Assembly: GCA_963514095.1 (NCBI GenBank)
Contig: OY741268.1
Coordinates: 22,297,924 to 22,361,923, forward strand
Length of the DNA stretch: 64,000 bases
Origin: Eutrigla gurnardus
Lineage: Eukaryota; Chordata; Actinopteri; Perciformes; Triglidae
Reading direction: 5' to 3'
Below, one piece after another: positions 35,900-47,257 of this stretch. A program made the position numbers and the translations under genes. The notes beneath the pieces were generated by a model. That model did not search any database. It saw only the letters and a list, made by a program, of their open reading frames with translations, and had not been told where the DNA came from. Positions within the stretch are counted from its first letter, which is position 1. Every line of letters starts with the position of its first letter.

Positions 35900-36445
35900 A
35901 CACCCTCCTAGAATCAGAGGCGCCCGAATAGATTATTGAACGTTATTGAAACCTGCATTAAAATTGTATACCCTAAAATATCCAACGACAAGAAGACAGT
36001 GTTAATGTGTTTGTAAAATCAGATGGAGGTTGGTGTCATCTACATGAGATGGAGATGCTGCTTTTTAAACATCATGAAGGATATATTTGTTCGAAAAGGC
36101 ATTTGACTTTACTTCGTTCATGGTTCTAAAATGTCACCACTATGGATTCCACATTAATAGCCACGATGCAAGTGGGTCAACTATATCATTATAGCACTTA
36201 AAATTAAGCATCACAGGATTAAAATACTATTCAGTGAATGGTGCTACAATGTATTCAAGGGCACCACTGAGAGCAAAGTAAAACTTTTAGAGCCAAATAC
36301 ATGCCAAAGTGTATTATATGGTCCAATGTAATTTAATGTACTTACATGTGTGTATTCAGTTACTGTGACACTCCTACATATATTTAAAAAAATGAAAGGA
36401 CATGAATGTAACGTAATATTGTGATTATACATGTATCTTATATCT

Positions 36446-36578
36446 CAAAATATCTCCATTTTCACTGTTTATATTTAGAAATGAAGCCAATTTATTTCCT
36501 TCTCTTCCATCTCTGAGAATATGATATGATATAAGTGCATTGTCATTCTCATCATGATCAAACGCTTTAACAGAAAAC
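36446..36578 (-). pseudogene. Remnant of a group B protocadherin variable exon (EC5 fragment)
   Basis: 133 bp closely matching the EC5-coding part of exon B5 (about 44116-44252) and B6. On the minus strand it is still open and reads FSVKAFDHDENDNALISYHI, then LRDGREGNK and LNINSENGDIL. There is no exon sequence on either side. At its 5' edge it joins directly to the duplicated B3 3' flank (from 36586). It is the scar of a deleted or converted exon. Confidence 0.92.
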
Positions 36579-36585
36579 GTTATTC

Positions 36586-37094
36586 AACGTTATGTTTTAA
36601 GGATAAGCTAAGAGGAAAAGACTGTAGTTACTGGAATAAACGAAACAAAAATGAAGTGAACCAAAGGCTTATCCACAGTTAGCTTAAATTATGCATTTCC
36701 AGTTTATGACCTACTATGACAGAACCAGCCAGAAATAGACACATTAAAGTTTAAATTATAAATAGTCAAGGCTGGTCAATGCGCTGTTGCAAAGTTATCA
36801 GAGGTCTGAAAGAAGTCAGATGTGATCATATACTAAACAAACACATGTAGCATAGAGACAATCATTTTCTTTAAAAAAGGAAAGAGTGTTCTCAAAAGCA
36901 ACTGTTTTCTTGACCACAAGAAAGCAAAGCTCTTCTTATCATAATAACTACTTTGACCCAGATTTCACAACATTCCACAACTTCCTATTTTCCACCAACA
37001 CAAGTTAATCTGTTTCAGTTGTTCCACTTCTTGGGACCAATCTAATTTTTAAGTAAAAAAGGATGACATAGCAAGCTTTTTTTTTTCTCTTACC
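36586..37094. repeat. Duplicated 3' flank of exon B3 (copy 2)
   Basis: Near-identical to 29798-30256 next to exon B1, apart from single-base changes and about 50 extra bases just before the donor. The left edge coincides within a few bases with the exon remnant at 36446-36578. Confidence 0.9.
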
Positions 37095-39454
37095 TCTCCA
37101 GATGCCAGTCTCCTGTCAGGGAGCACTAGTGTGTTTGCATGGCTGCCCGGGACTATAGTAGATCCTATACTCATTCTGGGTCCAACCAACATGTACCGCT
37201 TGTCTCCAGATCTGTACTGGATGCTGTGACACAGTGTCCCATCATAGTTTGGGTCTTGTAAGTACTTTGATGTGTAGTCTGGGGATGATTTAGAGCACTG
37301 CATTGCAATCAGCACGATGATACTGATGAGGAAAAGTGCTGAAACTGAGCCCAAAGTTATCATCAGGTAAAAAGTCACGTTATTGTCCTCCTCCACATTT
37401 GCTGAACTTTTAACATCAGAAGCAGCAAACGCCTCTTTGGGCTCCACGAGTTTGACAACCACAGTAGCTGTTGCTGAGAGTGAAACGTTGCCGTTGTCTT
37501 TCACCAGTATGACCAGTTTCTGCTCAGCCTCGTCTGTCTCTGTGAATGAGCGAAGTGTTCTGATCTGTCCTGTATAGCGGTCCAAAGCAAAGAGACTGTG
37601 GTCAGTAACTTCCTGCAGTGAAAACAGCAACCAGCCGTTATATCCTATATCAGCGTCATAGGCTCTGACTTTAGTCACCAAGTGTCCTGCGTTCACGTTG
37701 CGGGGAATCTCCTCCACACCTTCAGCAGAACCGTTAGAGCTGACTGGATACAGGATGACTGGAGCGTTATCGTTCTGATCCAGAATGAACACGTTCACTG
37801 TGACGTTGCTGCTTAGTGACGGAGATCCAGAATCTGTGGCAACAACGTGGAACTGGAACGTTTTCACTGTTTCAAAGTCAAAACTTTTCAGCGCAAAAAT
37901 ATCTCCATTTTCAGTATTTATGTTAAGAATTGAAGTTACTTTATTATCTTCCCTTCCATCTCTGACAATATGATAGGATATAAGTGCATTGTCATTCTCA
38001 TCGTGATCAAAAGCTTTAACAGAAAACACAGCAGGTCTGGGATCGTTACCCTCTGTCACATAGAAAGTATATGGACTCAGTGAAAACTCTGGCCTATTGT
38101 CATTAACATCTGTTACAACAACATGTATTGTCTTCTCAGACGACAACGAAGGCTGTCCAGCATCTTTTGCAGCTACTTTTATAATGTATTCTGACTGTTT
38201 CTCTCGGTCTAGAGGGGATTTAGTTAATAATGCATACATTTTGTCTTGTAAAGAAGGTGATAAAGTGAAGGGAGCATCATCATTTACAGAGCAAATAACT
38301 TTTCCATTGAGACCAGAGTCCAAGTCGTGTACACTGATAAGGGCAACTGTAGTTCCAGGTCTGGAATCTTCAGGGATGTGGCTTGAAAATGAAGTAACTT
38401 CAATCTCAGGTGCGTTATCATTCACGTCAACTATCTTGATAATTACACTTTTCTGTGTAGCCAGAGGAGGCAGACCTTTATCTGATGCTTGAATTTCAAT
38501 CTCATATTTGTCCTTCTCCTCATAGTCTATAGATCCTTTCACAATCACTTCACCTGTTGATTGATTGATATCGAAAAGCTTTAATAATTTGTGACTCACA
38601 CTATTGCTGAATGAATAAACTACCTCTCCGTTTGGTCCATAATCTAAATCAGTAGCATTAACTTGTATGACTGTTTTTCCGACTGGAGCATTTTCATCAA
38701 GCATCACAGAATAAACATCTTGACTAAAAACAGGGGCGTTATCATTAACATCTAAAACATTGACGAGAATTTTCATGTCGCCAGATTTCGGAGGTTTCCC
38801 TCCATCCACTGCTGTCAGCACTAATGAATGGCTTCCTGCTGCCTCTCTATCCAAAGCTTTTTGTACAATTAATACAGGTATTTTGCCATCGTCTCCCTTA
38901 TCCTTAACTTCCAAACGGAAGTGATCATTAGGGCTGAGTTTATAATGTTGAACAGAGAAAGGACCACCGTCCGGATCTTGTGCGGCTTGGAGCGGAATAC
39001 GTACTCCCGGCAAGACTGATTCTGAAGTCTCCAGCGTTTTCTCTTCCTCTGGGAAACTGGGTGCATGGTCATTTATATCCAGAACTTCCACTCCGACATA
39101 GTGCACCTCCAGCGGATTTTCCAGTACAGTTTTCAGATTGATCAAACATAAACTGCTTCGCTCGCACACCTCCTCTCTGTCAACCGTCCGGCTTACGTAC
39201 AGGATGCCGTCATTCTGATCTACGTGGAAACGGGGTTCCATAGCGCTAGAAACAATCCGATACTTCCTGTCTTTCAATTTGCTTTTGTCTAATCCCAGAT
39301 CCTTTGCTATATTCCCGACCACTGTTCCTTCTTTAACCTCCTCGGAGATTGAATAGCGTAATTGCGCCGAGGCTACGCTCCACAAAAGCGCAGCAACCAC
39401 GCAGCCGACCCACCGTCTTCTCGCCCTTTTTGCCTCGCATCCTCTTTGTTCCAT
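37094..39454 (-). CDS. B3: clustered protocadherin variable exon (group B), complete
   Basis: Variable exon of 787 codons from MEQRGC (ATG 39454) to donor GAG|GTAAGAG (exon end 37094). Signal peptide 1-30 (SVASA|QLRYS); EC1 31-134 (CERSSLC, VDREEVC), EC2 135-243 (ALDREAA), EC3 244-349 (IDYEEK), EC4 350-457 (PLDREKQ), EC5 458-567 (FDFETV), EC6 568-680. Membrane helix about 693-716, tail 717-787. The EC1 linker is DINDHAP, a His variant of DxNDNxP seen in all group B exons. EC2-EC3 closely resemble B6. Its 3' flank is a near copy of the B1 3' flank. Predicted role: a stochastically chosen neuronal surface identity receptor. Confidence 0.95.
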
Positions 39455-39627
39455 GATGAAAATAAAACTGTTACGGATTCCTCAGGGGATTAATAAACGT
39501 GTTGTAAGAAATTAATCCCACATATTCCGGTATGCAAAAGCCCACTCCTTTTTTAAGAATTGTTAAAACACTGGTAGACACATAAACGCAAGCGATGCTG
39601 TCACGATCGCACTGCGAGCGCTATGAA

Positions 39628-39699
39628 GAGGTGGAACCAGAATGCAGTGACGACAAGATAAAGCTGTTATTTCACTCGCACACTGACACCATGCGATCT
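39628..39699 (-). promoter_or_regulatory. Promoter module of exon B3 (CSE-like plus AGGTGGAACC motif)
   Basis: The CSE-like element CACTGACACCATGCGATCT is at 39681-39699, about 230 bp upstream of the ATG. A second block AGAGGTGGAACCAGAATGCA starts at 39628 and recurs in B4-B7 at the same spacing. Confidence 0.72.
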
Positions 39700-39832
39700 C
39701 GTTGCTCACTACACGGAAATCAAAGTTTCTAAAGTTATTTCAGTTCCAGCATGAGATGCCTCTTCAGCTGATTTAACAAGCAAAACATATACTTCTAAAT
39801 GAAGATGGAGACATCAAATCCTCCCAGAGTGG

Positions 39833-39853
39833 GCTAGCACCATGGACAGCGAA
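39833..39853 (+). promoter_or_regulatory. NRSE/RE1-like site downstream of exon B4
   Basis: AGCACCATGGACAGCGAA preceded by GCT in place of TTC. The core is intact but both ends deviate. It is about 430 bp past the B4 donor. Confidence 0.65.
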
Positions 39854-40279
39854 TTTAGCTGGTTTTATATGTGTAACTTTTGAGTACATCACAGAAGCTC
39901 AAATAATAGTTCAGAAGATACCACGCAAAGTATTAATCAACAAATCAATGAAACAGTATTGTGTTATACTAGTATTACTTTTTCAGAAAATAGTGTAAAA
40001 TAGGGAGCTCATAAAACAACATTGCATATACGTCCACCTATATCAACTGCTGTTGTTTATACATTTCTTATGACTCTTTTTATGAGGACGAACGATGATT
40101 CAAATTCCAGCTGAAACCCCACGGGTCCCAGTCATGTACCCTACTTCTCAAAACGATGCCAAACAAACCATGAACATGCAGTATATGCAGTTGATGATAC
40201 GCTGAACTAATTCATGAAAAATATACAAATAATGCTGCCAGAGGAAACAAGCCAGGGTTTTCACAAAAAAATACCTTAC

Positions 40280-42640
40280 CTCTCCAGATGCCAGTCTCCT
40301 GTCAGGGAGCACTAGTGTGTTTGCATGGCTGCCCGGGACTATAGTAGATCCTATACTCATTCTGGGTCCAACCAACATGTACCGCTTGTCTCCAGATCTG
40401 TACTGGATGCTGTGACACAGTGTCCCGTCATAGTTTGGGTCTTGTAAGTACTTTGATGTGTAGTCTGTGGATGATTTAGAGCACTGCATTGCAATCAGCA
40501 CGATGATGCTGATGAGGAAAAGTGCTGAAACTGAGCCCAAAGTTATCATCAGGTAAAAAGTCACGTTATTGTCCTCCTCCACATTTGCTGAACTTTTAAC
40601 ATCAGAAGCAGCAAACGCCTCTTTGGGCTCCACGAGTTTGACAACCACAGTAGCTGTTGCTGAGAGTGAAACGTTGCCGTTGTCTTTCACCAGTATGACC
40701 AGTTTCTGCTCAGCCTCGTCTGTCTCTGTGAATGAGCGAAGTGTTCTGATCTGTCCTGTATAGCGGTCCAAAGCAAAGAGACTGTGGTCAGTAACTTCCT
40801 GCAGTGAAAACAGCAACCAGCCGTTATATCCTATATCAGCGTCATAGGCTCTGACTTTAGTCACCAAGTGTCCTGCGTTCACGTTGCGGGGAATCTCCTC
40901 CACACCTTCAGCAGAACCGTTAGAGCTGACTGGATACAGGATGACTGGAGCGTTATCGTTCTGATCCAGAATGAACACGTTCACTGTGACGTTGCTGCTT
41001 AGTGACGGTGATCCAGAATCTGTGGCAACAACGTGGAACTGGAACGTTTTCAGTGTTTCAAAGTCAAAACTTTTTAGAGCCAAAATATCTCCATTTTCAG
41101 AGTTTATATTTAAAAAGGAAGCCCATTTATTTGTGTCGCTTCCATCTCTGAGAATATGATAGGATATAAGTGCGTTCTCATTCTCATCACGATCAAAAGC
41201 TTTAACAGAAAACACTGAGGCTCCTGGTTTGTTGCCCTCTGTCACATAGAAAGTATATGGACTCTGTGAAAACTCTGGACTGTTGTCATTCACATCTGAC
41301 ACTACAACGCTTATGGTCTTTTCAGATGATAATGGAGGTTGACCGGCATCTTTTGCAGAAATTGTTAGATCATATTGTGACAGTTTCTCTCTATCTAGAG
41401 GAGATTTGGTTACTAATGAATACATTTTGTCTTGTAAGGAAGGCAACAATGTAAAGGGAACATCCTCACCTATGGAGCAAATAACTTTTCCATTGAGACC
41501 AGAGTCCAAGTCATTTACACTAATATGAGCAACTGTCGTTCCAGGTCTGGAATCTTCAGGGATGGAACTTGAAAATGAAGTAACTTCAATCTCAGGTACG
41601 TTATCATTCACATCAACTATCTTGATGATTACACTTTTCTCTGTGGTTAGCGGAGCCAGACCTTTATCTGATGCTTCGATTTCAATTTCATACTCGTCCC
41701 TTTGCTCATAGTCTATAAGTCCTTTGACAGTTATCTCACCTGTTGATTGGTTGATATCAAAAAGTGTGAATACAGAATTACTCACACTGTTACCAAACGA
41801 GTAATACACCTCTCCATTCTGACCTTCATCCAGATCAGTTGCATTCACTTGTACAACAGTGGTGCCTACTGGTGCATTTTCAAAGAGTGTAACAGAATAA
41901 ACATCCTTAGAGAAAATGGGTGTGTTATCATTTACATCCAAAACTTTTACCAGAATATTCATCTCGCCAGATTTCGGGGGTTTCCCCCCATCCACTGCAG
42001 TCAGCACTAAGGATGTCATTCCTGCTGCTTCTCTATCCAACGATTTTTGCAAAACTAATATTGGTATTTTACCATCTTCTCCTTTATCCTTAACTTCCAA
42101 ACGGAAATGATCGTTTGGGCTCAGTTTGTATTGCTGCACGGAGAACGCACCACTGTCTCGATCCCGTGAGGCTTTTAACTGAAATCGGGCTCCGGGCAGC
42201 ACGGATTCTGAAATCTCTAACCGTTTCTCCTCCTCTGGGAAACTGGGAGAATGGTCATTTATATCCAGCACCTCCACCCCTACGTAGTGCACCTCCAGTG
42301 GGTTTTCGAGCACGGTTTTCAGATTTAATAAACACGTACTGCTCTGCGCGCACACCTCTTCTCTGTCAATCTTCCGTCTTACGTACAAGACACCATCATT
42401 CTGGTTTACATGGAAAAGGGGATCGGCATTACTAGAAACAACCCGATACTTCCTGTCTTTCAGTGTGCTTTTATCTATTCCCAGATCTTTTGCTATATTT
42501 CCAACCACAGTTCCTTCGTTAACTTCCTCGGAGACTGAATATCGTATCTGCGCCGTTGCCACGCTGCACAAAAGCAAAGTAACCACGCAGCCGACCAAAC
42601 GTCCTCTCGCGCCTCGTCTCTTGTGTCTTCTTTGTTCCAT
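40280..42640 (-). CDS. B4: clustered protocadherin variable exon (group B), complete
   Basis: Variable exon of 787 codons from MEQRRHK (ATG 42640) to donor GAG|GTAAGGT (exon end 40280). An in-frame ATG at 42715 would add 25 residues with no family counterpart. The signal peptide ends near VATA|QIRYS. EC1 has CAQSSTC and IDREEVC, EC2 SLDREAA, EC3 IDYEQR, EC4 PLDREKL, EC5 FDFETL. The homogenised EC6, membrane helix and tail follow. Its EC4-coding segment 41280-41560 is almost identical to that of B7, whereas EC2-EC3 differ, so a conversion tract between the two exons is likely. The predicted receptor role is as for its siblings. Confidence 0.95.
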
Positions 42641-42822
42641 GGTCCAACGGAAATCACCAGTAATTCCCCACAGAAACAAAAACTGTGTTGTAATGGTACA
42701 ATCAAACTCGTCCAAGTGTGGAAATAGTCATATTCTCCTTAGAACGACAGACGTGATGGCGAATGGAGTCCTTCCTTTACAAGCCGCAGTAAGCTCAGAA
42801 ACGACCGTGTTAATGTCGGACA

Positions 42823-42898
42823 AGAGGTGGAACCAAAATGCGCTGCGCGACACGCACATGCAGCGCTGACTTTACATTGTACTGACACCATGCGATCT
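42823..42898 (-). promoter_or_regulatory. Promoter module of exon B4 (CSE-like plus AGGTGGAACC motif)
   Basis: The CSE-like element ACTGACACCATGCGATCT is at 42881-42898, about 240 bp upstream of the ATG. AGAGGTGGAACCAAAATGCG begins near 42823. Confidence 0.72.
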
Positions 42899-43315
42899 AT
42901 ATTCTCACTACAGAAAATCACAAGCCAGTAGAACTTTAGTTTAATGATCTTTATGTTTCGTTATTGCTTATATCTCGAAAAAAATGCCAAAACGATTGTG
43001 GTGAATGGAAATAGATGACGAGGCTGCTCTCTCTAAACAACAACAAAAAATAATAATAATTCTGCTTCATGCAACAACATATAACACCATTTCAAAATGA
43101 TCAATGTTTACTCTAGTAATTTGTAGTTATGCTTTACTTTCTGGACAGTGAAGACTATTCTTATGAGTCCATTCTAAACATATGGCAAATACCATTAATA
43201 TTGAACAATTTGCAGATGCTTTGATTATTAAATGTTTGCCTGATGAATTGATTCTAACCACTTATGCATTAATGTGAATGTTATTCTTTGGGGGAATAGT
43301 TTAAATATACCTTAC
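42899..43315. other. 3' flank of B5: no NRSE seen
   Basis: About 420 bp between the B4 promoter and the B5 donor. AT-rich, no RE1-like sequence and no open frame of interest. Confidence 0.55.
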
Positions 43316-45676
43316 CTCTCCAGATGCCAGTCTCCTGTCAGGGAGCACTAGTGTGTTTGCATGGCTGCCCGGGACTATAGTAGATCCTATACTCATTCTG
43401 GGTCCAACCAACATGTACCGCTTGTCTCCAGATCTGTACTGGATGCTGTGACACAGTGTCCCGTCATAGTTTGGGTCTTGTAAGTACTTTGATGTGTAGT
43501 CTGTGGATGATTTAGAGCACTGCATCGCAATCAGCACGATGATACTGATGAGGAAAAGTGCTGAAACTGAGCCCAAAGTTATCATCAGGTAAAAAGTCAC
43601 GTTATTGTCCTCCTCCACATTTGCTGCACTTTTAACATCAGAAGCAGCAAACGCCTCTTTGGGCTCCACGAGTTTGACAACCACAGTAGCTGTTGCTGAG
43701 AGTGAAACGTTGCCGTTGTCTTTCACCAGTATGACCAGTTTCTGCTCAGCCTCGTCTGTCTCTGTGAATGAGCGAAGTGTTCTGATCTGTCCTGTATAGC
43801 GGTCCAAAGCAAAGAGACTGTGGTCAGTAACTTCCTGCAGTGAAAACAGCAACCAGCCGTTATATCCTATATCAGCGTCATAGGCTCTGACTTTAGTCAC
43901 CAAGTGTCCTGCGTTCACGTTGCGGGGAATCTCCTCCACACCTTCAGCAGAACCGTTAGAGCTGACTGGATACAGGATGACTGGAGCGTTATCGTTCTGA
44001 TCCAGAATGAACACGTTCACTGTGACGTTGCTGCTTAGTGACGGAGATCCAGAATCGGTGGCAACGACTTGGAACTTGAATGTTTTCAGTGTTTCAAAGT
44101 CAAAACGTTTAAGCGCCAAAATATCTCCATTTTCACTGTTTATATTTAGAAATGAAGCCAATTTATTTGTTTCGCTTCCATCTCTTAGAATATGATAGGA
44201 TATAAGTGCATTGTCATTCTCATCGCGATCAAAAGCTTTAACAGAAAACACCGAGGCTCCTGGCTCATTAGCTTCTGTGACATAGAAAGTATATGGACTC
44301 TGTGAAAACTCTGGTCTGTTGTCATTCACATCTGACACTACAATGCTAATTGACTTCTCAGATGATAATGAAGGTTGACCGGCATCTTTTGCAGTTATTG
44401 TCAGGTCATATTGTGACTTTTTTTCTCTGTCCAGAGGGGATTTGGTCACTAATGAATACATTTTGTCTTTTAAGGAAGGGGATAAAACAAATGGAACATT
44501 TTCATTTACAGCACAAATAACTTTTCCATTGAGACCAGAGTCCAAGTCATTTACACTGATAAGTGCAACTGTAGTTCCAGGTCTAGAATCTTCAGGGATG
44601 TGGCTTGAAAATGACGTCACTTCAATCTCAGGTGTGTTATCATTAACGTCAACTATTTTGATAACCACACTTTTGTCAGTTGTAAGAGGAGCCAGACCTT
44701 TATCTGATGCTTCAATTTCAATTTCATATATGTCCTTCTCCTCATAATCTATTAAACCATTTACAGTTATCTCACCTGTTAATGGATTGATATCAAATAG
44801 GTTTAATATATTTTGATTCATACTGTTGCTAAATGAATAAATCACTTCTCCATTTGGTCCGTCATCTAAATCCGTTGCATTCACTTGAATGAATTTTGTG
44901 CCTACTGGGGAATTTTCATCGAGCAGCACAGAATAAACATCTTTGGAGAAAACAGGTGCGTTATCATTAATATCTAACACTTTAACTATAATATTCATCG
45001 TACCACTTTTCGGAGGTTTCCCTCCATCTAGTGCTGTCAGTACCAATGAGTGGCTTGCTGTAGTTTCTCTATCTAAAGGCTTTTGAACAACCAATATTGG
45101 TATTTTACCATAGTCGCCTTTATCCTTAACTTCCAAACGGAAGTGATCGTTATGACTGAGTTTATATTGCTGCACGGAGAAATGACCACTGTCTCGATCT
45201 CGGGCAGGTTTCAGCTGAATTCGTGCTCCGGGCAACACCGATTCCGAAATCTCCAACCGTTTATCTTCCTCTTGGAAAGTGGGGGAATGATCATTTATAT
45301 CCAGCACCTCTACTTCGACATAGTGAATCTCCAGTGGGTTTTCTAGCACAGTCTTTAGATTTATCAAACACGTACTGCTCTGCGCACACACCTCTTCTCT
45401 GTCGATTTTTCGGCTCACGTACAGGATGCCATCGTTCTGATTTACTTGGAAAATAGGATCCGCGGTGCTAGAGACAACGCGGTACTTCCTGTCGTTCAGT
45501 GTGCTTCTATCTAATCCCAGATCTTTTGCTATATTTCCAACCGCAGTTCCTTCGGTAACTTCCTCGGAGATGGAGTATCTTGATTGCGCCGAGACCACGG
45601 TCCACACAAGCAACGCAACCACGCAGCCGACCAAACATCCCCTCGCCCTTCGGGGCTTGCAGCCTCTTTGTTCCAT
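43316..45676 (-). CDS. B5: clustered protocadherin variable exon (group B), complete
   Basis: Variable exon of 787 codons from MEQRGCK (ATG 45676; in-frame ATG at 45697 not preferred) to donor GAG|GTAAGGT (exon end 43316). The signal peptide ends near VVSA|QSRYS. EC1 has CAQSSTC and IDREEVC, EC2 PLDRETT, EC3 IDYEEK, EC4 PLDREKK, EC5 FDFETL. The group B EC6, membrane helix and tail (ending LASGE) follow. The EC4-EC5 junction (SVSDVNDNRPEFSQSPYT type) is shared with B6. The exon remnant at 36446-36578 is closest to the EC5 of this exon and B6. No NRSE was found in its 3' flank. Confidence 0.95.
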
Positions 45677-45872
45677 GGTTAAATCCGAAATCGCCAATAA
45701 TCCATAACAAGAAAAAAATACTACGTTGTGAAAACAGAATACCGCTAATCCCTGTATGCAAATACAGTCCTCACTCCCGTTTTATGTGATCAGCGGCCAG
45801 CCAGAAATAGCCGGGCGTTCGGCAGAACAAGCGCAGAAAAGACTGTGCTAATATGGAAGTGAGGATGTTGTC

Positions 45873-45948
45873 AAGGGGGAACCAGAAAGCAATGACGAGA
45901 AGCTCGTTCAGTGCTGACTTTTTACATTATTCTGACACCATGCGACCA
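45873..45948 (-). promoter_or_regulatory. Promoter module of exon B5 (CSE-like plus GGGGGAACC motif)
   Basis: The CSE-like element TCTGACACCATGCGACCA is at 45931-45948, about 255 bp upstream of the ATG. The second block is a variant (AAGGGGGAACCAGAAAGCAA) starting near 45873. Confidence 0.7.
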
Positions 45949-46233
45949 GACGTCTCACTGCAGGAAAGTCATAGGGTTTGTCGGACATTAGATTTATGTT
46001 TTTTTTTTTGCGTAACTACTGTGAATATCTGATCAAACGCAGTCGACTAATTTAATAGAGATGAGCAGGTTGCTCATTCTCAGTAAATTCTCAGTGAATA
46101 TTATGTCTTTCATATGATAAAGCTATATGAATGAAATCCCCAATATTAAATTAATTCCATTTCCATACTTAATTTCGTGATTTTGTGTTTGTTATACTTT
46201 ATGGACCCATTTTAGAAATTGAGATCAACCTCT

Positions 46234-46254
46234 TTCAGCACCATGGAGAGCGAC
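46234..46254 (+). promoter_or_regulatory. NRSE/RE1 (REST binding site) between B6 and B5
   Basis: TTCAGCACCATGGAGAGCGA followed by C, a strong RE1 match. It is about 1.0 kb past the B6 donor and about 560 bp upstream of the B5 ATG, further from the donor than in group A. Confidence 0.85.
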
Positions 46255-47257
46255 GACCACTGTCTGCAACCCAAACTAACTATGGTGAAAGTATTACAAT
46301 ACACTTTCAAGTTTATTGTAAACTCCAGATATTTCATTTAGACCTTCTGCTTTATTTTACCCATTTCTCTGAGACACTTAATATAATATGTTTTCTATGG
46401 CTCCGTACTATGGCGTAGTGCCACTGCTGATGCAGCAGGTTCCTGTATCTGCTTATAAATTGCACAGGGAACAATAACTGTGACTAAAAGTTTATAGCAT
46501 CCACTTTTTTAAATATATGGGGTATGGCCTGCAATAAATGGAAAATAGAAAACAGTGCACAAATCCAAAACTGTATAAAAGAGAAATGCTGATGTGGCGT
46601 TTCAAAGAAGTGACAAAATTCATGAATTCCTAAAGACTGATATAAAACCCAGGAGGCTCAGCTTCAACCTTTAAAAAAAACAGTATCATTGAAATGAAAA
46701 ACAACAATAAAAACCCAAGGAACGGCCAACGGATGCAACGCTATACTTTGCAAAAACATAGCACAGCCAACAGCATACCGTGCAGTATTTGTGTCATAAG
46801 AAAGCAAATCATACTGTCAACCAACATGCCACAGTGTTCATAAAACTTTATAAAACTACATAAAATGTGCTTCATATGCTACTAATGTGAAATAAGGATT
46901 TACATTCACTGACAGCTGTTACTGCCAGTCCAGTACCACCATATTTCTTAATGTCAACCAATTATTTTGTATTATTTGCCAACAGAAAACAATCTCTTGA
47001 AAATGTACTTTCCACATAGGCGAGGGAAACGATTTAAAACATGGACAATAAGTGCTTCTGAGATACGTACATTCTCAGTAAGTCTGGATAAAAAAAAATT
47101 GGGTGTGAAATTGCTATTATTCTTCAATGAATAGAAAACTGTCTTTATATGTTGATTAAAACAAAATGTAGATTTCCTGAAAACATAGTGTTCAATATCT
47201 GCAAGATATTTTTGAAAATACAAAACAGAAATAAAATCTTTTTTAAAAGTGTCCTAC
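46255..47257. other. Spacer between the NRSE and exon B6: nothing recognised
   Basis: About 1 kb of AT-rich DNA. Short open frames on both strands have no family similarity. This makes the B5-B6 spacer longer than most B spacers. Confidence 0.5.
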
